A DNA stretch of 64,000 bases from positions 240,764,750 to 240,828,749 of the forward strand of contig CATIUR010000001.1 in the NCBI GenBank assembly GCA_949592205.1, given 5' to 3'. Of the stretch, positions 12,000 to 22,277 are shown in pieces. A program made the translations under genes and the position numbers. This DNA is from Helichrysum umbraculigerum. Its lineage: Eukaryota > Streptophyta > Magnoliopsida > Asterales > Asteraceae. How positions within the stretch are numbered: the first letter of the stretch is position 1; every line of letters starts with the position of its first letter. A model generated the notes under the pieces. It made no database searches and was not told the origin of the DNA. It saw only the letters and a program-made list of their open reading frames with translations.

Positions 12000-12853
12000 G
12001 GGAGAATTTCATGTATATCCCTTCAAACTTGCATAATTACGTCAATATCCTTTTAAAGCTTCATATTACGTCAATATCCTTCCCAATTGTCATAATACAC
12101 ATGTATATCCAAATAAATAATTTAATAGTAATTAAATGACTTTAAATCTTAGTGAAATTCAATTAACAGTTGTTGGACATATATACCCTTTTTTCTCTCA
12201 TCGAAGTGCTTAATTCATCCTGTTGAGATTACGACTTACAATTTCATCATTGGAGTATTCATGTTCGTAATATACGAGGTTCGTGAATAATTATTCGGTT
12301 GACATAATACCATTTTTATAAAGCAATGTATTTGAGTTATTCGTCGATTGTGTATATTAAATTGAAACAATAGTGATATAAGTGATTTGGATCTCTGCAA
12401 CTTCCGATCCAATAAAGAATATAGCGGATACACTATGTGTTTATTAAATTGATGATTTTGATTTTCACAATCTGATTTATACATATTGTAAAATCATACA
12501 TGGTTAAATCAAGTTATGATGGATAGTATTGATCAACATAATAAGCAGAAAGTGAAATTGGATTACATGGATTGTATTCTAATTTGAGCCTTCACTTTGA
12601 TCAAATTAGGGGTAAATTTCTAGATAGAAGATCTGATCGTGAGGTTTTTAGAAGAGAAACAAGGGGTAAAAATGTCATTAGACTTGTTAATTTATATCTA
12701 ATAAGAATTATAACCATTTAATTATACTTAATTTATTCATTTGGATATGCATGTGTATTTTTAATATTTAAAAGGATATTGACGTAATATGAAATTTTAG
12801 AAGGATATTGACGTAATTATGTAAGTTTATAAGGATATACATGAAATTCTCCC
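12000..12853. mobile_element. MITE with long terminal inverted repeats
   Basis: The ends are GGGAGAATTTCATGTATATCC and its reverse complement. The inverted repeat extends about 100 bp inward and contains direct repeats of the word ACGTCAATATCCTT in each arm. Flanks AATTCCA (11993-11999) and AATTCTA (12854-12860) are a probable 7-8 bp target duplication with one mismatch, so a hAT- or Mutator-type element is likeliest. No coding frame is present. Confidence 0.7.
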
Positions 12854-14151
12854 AATTCTATCAAGCCATTAAGCTAAAGGGTTGACTGTTACTGTTATAA
12901 TATCTTAAAGATGTATCTTCGGACTTTTTCAAGGAGAAAAATGACTTCTTCCAATATTGTAACGTCATAGTTGAAAATTAGTGAATGACATACGTAAATC
13001 GTGGACGGAGGATATAAAGGATAAGGAGGGGCTATGGCCCCTTAGATTTTGGGCTATAAGTGCAACATGTATATATGTTACTAGTGTTAATTCCGTGCAT
13101 CCTACGGTAACCCATATAAATATCGATATTTGCACATAAAAAAAAATTACAAAATATACTTTCGGCTAGTAGCAATGTTACAACTTAAATTTTTTAGCAA
13201 ATTCCTATAGAACCTTTTTTTCTTCTTCTTGAACGGAAGTACTATTAAAATTTTCATTCAAAAGAGAAGCAAAACATCACAAATATGTGAATTTTGAAAA
13301 GAAAAAACCTACACCAAAAGTTAATCAGTGCATTGTGCAATATGCAAACTTGACCATTGACTATTGGATCAACTAAAAGCTCCATGACTGAACTTTATGA
13401 GAAATGTCTTCGTACATGACGCCCATTCTTGTATCACATGTATCTCATAAGATGAGAGTGATGTCTTACTCCCTACCTTCACAATAAGAAATAATATGTT
13501 TAAACATCGTTGAAAAAGATGAGCATTGCGAATGATTTATAAGTATCTGATAAGTGCTCTTTATTGAAGACAATTTTGACCTATTTATATACGGGTTGAT
13601 TCAGGTTATGTTTCATATCTTATAGGGTTAAACAAGTCATTTGAAAAATTACATCAAAATAGGTAATCCGAACTTCAAGATTGCAAGGTTAACTAAACTA
13701 AAAGCATAGCAAATCTTAATGATTTAATCATTTGTTTGTTAATTTTATTAATAAACATTAAATTACAATTTAAAAAATTCTAAAAACCTGGAAAAGATAA
13801 TCCAAAAGAAAACCGAGTCTAGCCTGATTAATTTATGAAAAGACATGATAGTTTACCTCCTACCAAGTATATTTTGTAAAAGCTTTCTTAGACTTGCCAA
13901 CAATTCGGTAAAAGTGTTTTCATCATTTGTATTACTTCACTTGCATATGTAAAGTCCTTTGGACAAAAGGATACAAATATAGGGCTTCAAGGGTTTATCA
14001 TTTTGTTATGGGTGATGATATATCCACCATGTTTTTTTGATAAATCCACCACAAACACGCATTACATGTATGTACAGTACAAACAGTTAATACATAATAT
14101 TGGTAGATTTATCAAAATTAAGGATGGAAATATCAACATCTTTTCGTTATG
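12854..14151. other. Intergenic repeat-like DNA; possible Helitron 3' end
   Basis: At 13081, read on the minus strand, CCGTAGGATGCACGG followed by eight bases and CTAG then T looks like a Helitron 3' terminus (short hairpin plus CTAG). I could not find the matching 5' TC end, so this is only a candidate. The rest is AT-rich without genes. Confidence 0.3.
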
Positions 14152-14404
14152 TATTAAACTTTACACTTTTTACTATTGTATGTGACATATTTTCATTTGT
14201 TCTATTGTATTAGTGAATTTGTAAATATGGTCTATTGTATGTATTATTTTCTTTTTAGGTAAGGTCAAAAAAGGAAAGTTTCCTATTTGGGCCTACCCAA
14301 AAAGAAAATATTACATACAGTAGACCATATTTACAAGTTCAATGCATACAATAGAAGTTTTCAAAATTCGACACATACTATAGTAAAAAGTATAAAGTTT
14401 AATA
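14152..14404. repeat. Foldback MITE of about 250 bp
   Basis: The left arm (14152-14267) and right arm (14289-14404) are reverse complements with about 10-15% mismatch, separated by a roughly 20-bp spacer. The tips read TATTAAACTTTA. The Pack-MULE beginning at 14407 inserted at its right tip: the MULE's 9-bp target duplication overlaps the last bases of this element. Confidence 0.75.
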
Positions 14405-14406
14405 TA

Positions 14407-14650
14407 GGGCTTAGTGGGGTCGAATGTATCTAACTTTACCTCAATGTCTATTGTGTGTATCTTTCTTACGGGATCGATTTTTAATGTATCTAACCTGCAA
14501 AAACGGTTTTTTGATGTACTTTGTGACCTGCTAAGCCCTTAACCGGTTACCAATCAAATGAGTTGACCAAAAAGTTACACATGGCACGCCATGTCATAAA
14601 ATGATATACACGTATATCATCTCCTTCACAAGAATTCATATTCTTCCTTG
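14407..14650 (+). repeat. Left terminal inverted repeat of the Pack-MULE
   Basis: Matches the reverse complement of 37850-38059: very close over the first 95 bp and recognisable further in, through the AACCGGT-containing stretch near 14542. Confidence 0.75.
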
Positions 14651-14748
14651 GTATCAAAATCTTGCTGTGGTTTTCAGCTACAATAAATGTGATTTTCTCC
14701 TTCATCTTAAAGCATAATTAATGATTTGAGATTTTGATATTCAGGTTA

Positions 14749-16963
14749 TGTAACATCCACTCCTCGGGTCTAGTTGTATTTTTATATTTTATGACTGTTA
14801 ATATTTAATTCGTGTGTCAGAAAATAGTTCGGTGTTATTATTTGAAAATAATTGGTTAAAAAGTCACATAATTTATTGTGACTAGTAAATTGTTAATTGT
14901 TTTAAATTAACCTAGTTGACGGTAAAATAAAATAATGTTTCTCCGCAAATGGTTTTTAAGTTCCAGACAATAATAAGTACGGGGGACAAAACTAGTACAC
15001 ATATTTCTAATATATGTGTGTAATACGTACTAAACTTCACCAAAATTCCAGTATCATCGATTGAGAGCTAGAGAAAGATTGAAACCCTAAACTTAAACCA
15101 TAATCATCAATCTTTTGCAAAAATCAATTCATGTTCTTCTTGATATATCACTCTGGCCGTACGTATACACCACATGACTACTTGTAATCTTGAAAACAAG
15201 CTGTGAGTTGAAATTGAAGCCTTAAAACTTTGATTCAAGTTGCAATAACGTGATTTGATCATCCTCTCATCCTTATAAACACTTTGTAAGTATTAATCTT
15301 TGAATTTCATAAACCCTAGAAATTGGGTTTTTGGGTATTTGATTGAATTAGGATGAGTAATGTTAAATTGAAGTTTGTAATGATGAAATAATGGTTAGTT
15401 GATGCTTAATTCATGATTTGTAATTGAAAACCTAACTTAGAAATGATATAAATGAATGATGATCATGAATTAAGTTATGGTTTAGTTGATTATTCATGAA
15501 TTAAAGTTTGTAATCATGTTATAATGGTTAGTTGATAATGTAATCGTGATTATAGTTAATCTTTAACCTAGAAATGATGAAGTTGAAATATGATCATTAA
15601 TAAAGTTTAAGGGTTTAGTTGATTATGCTATGATCAAAGCTTTTAAGCTTGTATTATTAGTACATAAGTGGATAAGTGTTGCTAATGATCATATTATGAT
15701 TGATTAAAGATGATTGTGATTAACGATTTTTGAAGTTAATGATCTTGTAATGGTTTAATCATACCACTTGGTGATAAGTAAAGTGATTAAAGTGATATTG
15801 TGATCATAACTTGATAAATGATCGGGATTGGTAAACTATGAAGATTATAGTTACTAAGTGTGTTAAACATTGATAATGAGTTTGAAACAGAGATATTGAT
15901 ATAATATAATGATTCAAGTAATAACTCATTGAGATTTGGATTATGAACCATGTGATGTGATATTAACATGAGTTGATTACTATGAATGAGTTACTAACTC
16001 ATTTTGTTTAATTGTAATTCCAGATAAATAGAAGACTCAGTGACATTAGACTACAGAGTGGACAACTAGGGTATTCGGTGAGTGGATCTGTAACTTCAGT
16101 GTAATTTAATTGTAACAAGTTTGGTTACAACGGGTAACGTATTATTACTGTTTAGTTTTCCATTATAATTATGGTTGTTAGTAATAATACTGTTGATAGA
16201 CTGTTTAGTCTGATATGTTGACCTAATTGAATATGTGATCACATGTTATATTTGGCCTTCGGGCATCAGTATTGAGGTCAACGCGATAATTGGGCTTGGT
16301 TACTATTGTAAGACGACAGGAATTTCCTTGTACTTATCGTTAATAGGAAATTAGGTCGTATGAGATTAGTACCAAACTATCGGTCTATTCTGTATTGGCC
16401 TTACAGATTGACGGTAAGTGTTCTTGGAGAATCCCCGGGTATTATGATATCTCCAGAGCCACCGATCCTCATTGACATGTTATTGTATTGAGATGTTATC
16501 TCATTAAAATAGAACTGTATGTTCTTAGCTGAAGGTTTCTCTAAGAACTCTAGATACTCTGTGATATTGTGTATTTACGATGCTTTGATGTAAACAGAGT
16601 TGTTATGCTAAGTTGGGCTGTTGTTTATTATTCACTCACTTAGCGTTGAGCTAATCCCCCCCCCCCCCATTAACCCTTCTTGCAGGTTATAGATTGGATA
16701 TTAGTTGGGCAAGAAGTCGAGCTGGATGGAATGTTTGGTGACAAAGCTTTACTCTGATATCTGATTTGTATAAATCAGTGTTGTCTTTTAATTTCATATA
16801 ACACCCAGTTTAATGTATTTTGGTTGTAATTCATAAGACTAGTTTGAATCTGGTTTTGAATTATCAGGTTTTAAAGATGTTAATATTATAAGTTAAAATG
16901 TTGAAAAATGGACTGACGCTTCCGATGTATTAAATAATACGATTGTAAATGAGGGGTGTTATA
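14749..16963 (+). repeat. 5' LTR of element C
   Basis: About 99% identical to 33285-35511. It contains a run of 13 C (16656-16668) where the 3' copy has 22. A GTGAGT donor-like site at 16078 and a TTCTTGCAG acceptor-like site at 16685 bracket 608 bp. Confidence 0.9.
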
Positions 16964-17487
16964 AGTTGGTATCAGAGCATTGGTTTGGGTGAATTGGACA
17001 TTGGTTATGTTCAATCCCAAATCTATAAGATGTGTTAAGTCAAACATTCCAGGGTGTGGGATTAGTAGTTGTATGAAGAAATGGTTATTGAATGTGTACT
17101 AACCTATAACAAGATGCAAGATTGTGTTTTGGTTGCAGAGACGGAGGAATATGAGGAACCCAAGGGTATTCTCAATGATTCCTCAATATCCGTGGGCTTA
17201 AGAATATCAGGTACTTCTCATTAAGCTTGATGAATTTCAATAAGCTTGAATTGACTACTTTGCTATCATATGATTAGTAGTAAAGTGATTGAGTCAGACT
17301 GATATGATTCCCCGGTTATGAGTCATTGGTGATTATTACTTGTTAATGCGATGCTAGAAATATTAGTTGAGATGTTTAGCATCATGAGTAGTTCAAAATG
17401 AACTAGAAATGGATTGTGTAGACACATTGTTGAATGAAGTGTAACAGTTGCATTATTTGGATTAAAGTGTGTCTACGATAGGAAAAT
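16964..17487 (+). other. Element C internal region, left part
   Basis: Begins with the tRNA primer-binding site. No open coding sequence. It ends at the solo LTR insertion point with target duplication AAAAT (17483-17487). Confidence 0.7.
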
Positions 17488-18730
17488 TGTAACACCCCAA
17501 AATTTTTGTAAGTTTAAATTATATTATATGCATCTAGTTATTTAATTATATGTATATAATAATATGTTATGTAAAATAATTGTTATGTGTTAGAATTAGT
17601 TAGTGAGACTAACTATGTAAAGAAGCTTGATTTAGAGGGTATAAACTGCCAATTAGTAAAGTTGAGGGGTTAAATGTGAAATTTTATTATTTAAAACTCA
17701 GTTTCTTGTAAGTTCCATTTCAGAATTTAGTTCAGAAAATAAAATACGTACAGAGAAAATAGAGAGAGAGTAAGATCGACAGAGAGAGAGAATCAAGAAG
17801 AAGAACAAGACTAAATTAAGCTAGGGTTTCGATTGATAGAGGTTTTAAACCTTTAATCCAGCTTGTATAAGGTAAGAATCTTCCCTCTAATTGTTTAATT
17901 GAAGTTAGGGTTTAAGAAATTAAAACCCTAAGTTAGGGATTTCTATGGGTAAGTGAGTAATTAAGTTAAATTAGGTTCCATACATGTTTTTGAATGTGAA
18001 AGAATGATTAAATAGTGTTAATTGTATTGAAAAATCCATAATCATATGTTTTATGGGTAATTGATTTGTTATGTATATATAAGATCACTAAGAAGCTAAA
18101 TTCTTGGTGAATTGTGATAGTAATGGTAAGAAGTAGTGTTAATTACCCATTTACATGTGATTAGGTATTAATTGTATGGAACTTATGTTAGAAATTTAGG
18201 TGTTATGTGATTTAGCACCTAATTGATAGGTAAGAAGTAAGAAAGAGTTAGTTAAATGCGTAAATGATTTGTGTTTATGTGAATAGGTGATCAAGTGTGC
18301 AAGAGTTCAAGTGAATGTTTAAGTTATTTGCAAGGTAAGTAGATGGATATATGTGGAGCCAAGGAATGATTATTCATTTGCTTGGCGGTATCCAAGTAAT
18401 GACTAAGTCATTAGCGGTATAATGTCATATCGTATGATTTGACATGTTAGATGTTAAGGATCCTTGACTTGTGGCAGATTTTATAATTGTGTTTCCATTA
18501 CTTACTAAGCATTTATGCTTATTCGTTTTGTTTAACATGTTACAGGAAGCTCTAGTAAGGTAAAGGAAGAGTCGGGAAAGAAGATTATGGAAAGCTAGTG
18601 GTGGAGCTCATTGCTTGGTTGGTAATGAGTTTATATCCCTTTTTGATCATGCTCACGATACAATAACACCCCCTTTGTAATGTATAAGTGTGTTTGATAC
18701 ATTAGTCTCACTTTTGTTAGTATATGAGTT

Positions 18731-21161
18731 TGTAACACCTGCTAAATTAGGATAATTATTTATGCCTAATTAATTGTAACTAGTTGTAATTAGTATGTAA
18801 TAGGACTAATTGCAGACTCTATTTGTATATATATATAAGGTGATTTATATATATATGAGTGTACTTATGCGATTTGGATTAATCGTACGAATTAACCGGA
18901 CGGAGTCCGACACAGTTACTTGGACGTTGGTGACAGAAACTTACCTAAATAATGAGAACGTATTTTATTATATAAAATACACAGCGAACAAACATTATTT
19001 ATAATATCGCGACGACATTTTAAATAATTTAACGAATACGTATTAAACGCGAGTTAAGAATTTTAATACTTCGACAAATGTTTTTATAATTAATTTCAAG
19101 GTATTTCATTAAAATATTCCCGTCACCTTTTAAAAATATAACTGCTTGATTTAACGTTTAAACGACGGAGGAAACGAACACCGCACGAAGCGCGGAGGCG
19201 CGGACTGAAAATGGGAGGCTTAACCTCCCACCTCCTTTTCTTTTCTTTTCATTTTCTCATTTCTTTCTCTTTCTTTCTCTCTTTTCTCTCTAATTTAAAA
19301 CCACCACCAATACCATAAATCGCAAAAATAACAACACGAAACGACACCGGATCACACCACTCCTTTGGAATAAAAGAACCACGGCATCCCGATCTACCTT
19401 TCCATCTTTTCGGATTTTCGATCCGACATTTTGTAAGTTTCTGACAAAACCCGAAACTCTCCGTTTTTACTCATTTTTACGTTTTTATGGTTTATATATG
19501 CCTAAAATGTCCAAAAATGGGTTGGGTAAAAGATTTGGACCTAACGGAAGTTTTTCGACCGATTTTCCGGCCACCAATTTCCGATCAGACCGCAACGTCG
19601 CAGAGACGCTGGGCTATCTGCGACGTAGCTCAAAACGTCGCAATACACCTCACTACGTCGCACATAGCGACGTCGTTACCGACGTCGCATTAAGTGGCCA
19701 ACGTCGCACTTAGCGACATCGACCCCTACGTCGCGCAAATACTCAACGTCGCATATAGCGACGCCAGCCTTTACGTCGCATTAATTTGCGAATGTCACAC
19801 TTAGCGACGTCGTACTCAATGTCGCAATCCTTACCTGCGACGTCGCACCCAACGTCGCAGAAATCAGAATTTTTAAAGAGATTTTCACTAAAACTATGTA
19901 GAAAATGTGCATTTTTCCCTCCGAGCTGACTCGGCAGCTCGACCCCGACCAGGGGCTCTGCCCCTTGGACCCCGCCAAGGGGTTGCCACCCCTTGGAACC
20001 CCGCAACCAGGGGCGCTGCCCCCGGACCCCCGTCGTTTCAGTAAAAAAAAAATGTTTCAAACGCAATGATAATACTTTGACTATTACTAATACAAACCGT
20101 CACTAATGGGCCAACCATGTTTTCTGAAAACAAACGATAACGAACCAACTTTGGACATAACGAGTTGTGTAGACAACTAGCCTAGATGGTCTTGCGAGAC
20201 ATCTACTTACTTAACTTTATATGTTTAGGCATAGGTTACGGGTTCGGAGAACCTACATACTACCTACCATTTGCTACTGCTTACTACTCGACTCAGGTGA
20301 GTCTTACGGCCCCACTTTTACTGTTTTATCTTATTGGGGGAGATACATGCTACTGATTTTCTTGAACACAAGTACTAAACTGTTTACTATACCAAACGAA
20401 ATTGCATGAGTTTACTTACAAACAGAAGTCTCTCCATCATATATCGTTAGCTATGGACTTAAGCGCGAACACTAGTTAATGGATCCATTAGGGAAATGAC
20501 CCTCCCCGCCCGGGGCAGTAGCGCTGCCACGTACCGATTTACACGTAGAAACGGGTGACTAATTATTCGTTACTGATGCTTGCTCATTTACGAGCATGTC
20601 ACGGGAGCAAACTTATTACTTACGGGTTAAGCTTCGATTATGAGCCTCATGGCAACGGTATAAACTTACTTATTTACATTTGCTGGATTGCAAATACTGG
20701 TTTTACGATTGCTGGATTGCAATTGCTGATTTTATGCCTGCGGGCATTACTAATGAAATCTCGTGTTCAAAGCTGATATTACTTACAAACCTGTGAGATT
20801 CACCAACCTTTGGTTGACACTTTTTAGCATGTTTTCTCAGGTACCCGGATGGAGTAGGATTACTCCAGGATTTAACTAGAGTCGCATGATTTCAACACAA
20901 CTGCATTAACGGAGATTCTTAGCATTATCTTTTGTATATTACGATTATGTAATAGAATATCCCGCTATACGCGTGGACCCTAGGGGAAACTACATTTTTG
21001 TATACGAAAACACTAAGTTTTCAAACATTATATCTATGGAATGTAACTAATTTACAAACGTTGCATATAGATGTCGTTTGCTTTATCTTTGTGCTGTGAT
21101 ATTTGATTAGTAACACCCCAAACTATGCTTCCGCAAAACAGTGAATTTCGGGGGTGTTACA
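18731..21161 (+). repeat. 5' LTR of element A
   Basis: Starts TGTAACACC and ends GGTGTTACA. It contains a dense ACGTCGC/GCGACGT array (19591-19860), GC-rich hairpin modules (19940-20040) and donor/acceptor-like splice sites at 20297 and 20840. Confidence 0.93.
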
Positions 21162-21162
21162 G

Positions 21163-21178
21163 ATTGGTATCAGAGCCT
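21163..21178 (+). other. Primer-binding site of element A
   Basis: ATTGGTATCAGAGCC begins one base after the 5' LTR. TGGTATCAGAGC is complementary to the 3' end of plant initiator-Met tRNA. Confidence 0.85.
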
Positions 21179-21483
21179 AAGGTTATAGTGAACTAGGTTG
21201 CATTTAGTGGGCCTAGACTATGACCGTTAGGCGGTATTCTCTTATTAGACATGACTGGTTCAGGAATTACAGCATACGACTTTAATTTAACATAACCTGA
21301 TCAACTATGTACAATTAAGGAAAGATGACGTAAGATCTGAAATGATTATGTTGAACGGGGATACGTTAGTTGACTCTGACCACGAGAGAACCGGACCATT
21401 ACTTGATACGTGCTAGACACTAGGCTGGATATGATATATGTATATATATATTAGCCTCGTCTTACTTACACTCTGCCACAGAA

Positions 21484-21996
21484 ATGGCAAACACACCACC
21501 TAATCCATCACACTCTCACTCACATGGGTCACGGAACCCACGAGTAGCCAGGAGGAACACAAGGTCGCCTCGAAACAGCCCCTATCCTGTTCATAACTCT
21601 CAGAACTCGGCACATCTCACGATGCCAGTGTTGGCTACCCAACTTCACCGTCAGGAGCAAAGGCTCGAACATCTCGAACGGGAACAACTCCGAATGACCT
21701 ACCTGCTTCGCCAGGCACTTGATCACATATCCCAACTCCAGCGAGAACAAGAGGATACCAACCTCTCTGTAAGCATAATTCAGGATTCCATGACCGCCGA
21801 ATTAGGTGCGGATGAACTTGTAAGAAACCGACTAGAGGAATGTGAACAGCGTTCACAGGAAACTGAGGATCACTCTCGAGCACTAACACAACGACTGGCC
21901 TTGGTGGAAGACAACGCCAGGCAAACCAACAGACTAGCAGAAACCGTGGACCCCCTTGTCGCGCTGATGGAACAAATTAATCTACAGGAAGACTAG
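21484..21996 (+). CDS. Extra coiled-coil ORF upstream of gag in element A
   Basis: 170 codons from ATG 21484, in the leader between primer site and gag-pol. The first 45 residues are basic and rich in Ser, His, Asn and Pro (SHSHSHGSRNPRVARRN). From about residue 50 on there is a heptad-like, Glu/Gln/Leu/Arg-rich helix (QLHRQEQRLEHLEREQLRM, LALVEDNARQTNRLAETVD) that should form a coiled coil. I recognise no family. The leader of the related element B (49394-50208) has lost any comparable frame. A nucleic-acid-binding or particle-assembly accessory role is a guess. The frame is intact in an element less than 1% diverged between LTRs, so chance persistence cannot be excluded. Confidence 0.55.
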   Translation: MANTPPNPSHSHSHGSRNPRVARRNTRSPRNSPYPVHNSQNSAHLTMPVLATQLHRQEQRLEHLEREQLRMTYLLRQALDHISQLQREQEDTNLSVSIIQDSMTAELGADELVRNRLEECEQRSQETEDHSRALTQRLALVEDNARQTNRLAETVDPLVALMEQINLQED

Positions 21997-22277
21997 TGTA
22001 GTCCTTGTCTTGTAATCTATCTCGTAATCTTTTGACTACCTAGCACTACTCTATAAACTAGTCGGATGTAACAATTCCCGACACCTTTTGTAATATCTCT
22101 GTAGGATGTAACCTTTGAACTCGCATTATCCATCAAATATTCCTTGTTATTTCAACTCATATAAATTGTCATTTTCCATATGATGTTATGTATTACTGCT
22201 TTTATACATGTACATATGTGACAATTACAAGGTTCCTACAAAATCTCATGTATTTTCATTTATTTTATTGAAGAATC

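Noticed and set aside
13081..13110. Minus-strand Helitron 3' terminus
   Set aside because: The hairpin-CTAG-T pattern is present, but no matching 5' TC end was found, so it is not listed as an element.
19487..19713. Short open frames repeated at 27475-27701
   Set aside because: They lie in the two LTRs of element A and arise from the ACGTCGC array; duplication reflects LTR identity, not a gene.
21163..21178. tRNA gene at TGGTATCAGAGC
   Set aside because: Only the 3'-complement of a tRNA is present, directly after an LTR; it is a primer-binding site. No complete tRNA or rRNA gene was recognised anywhere in the window.
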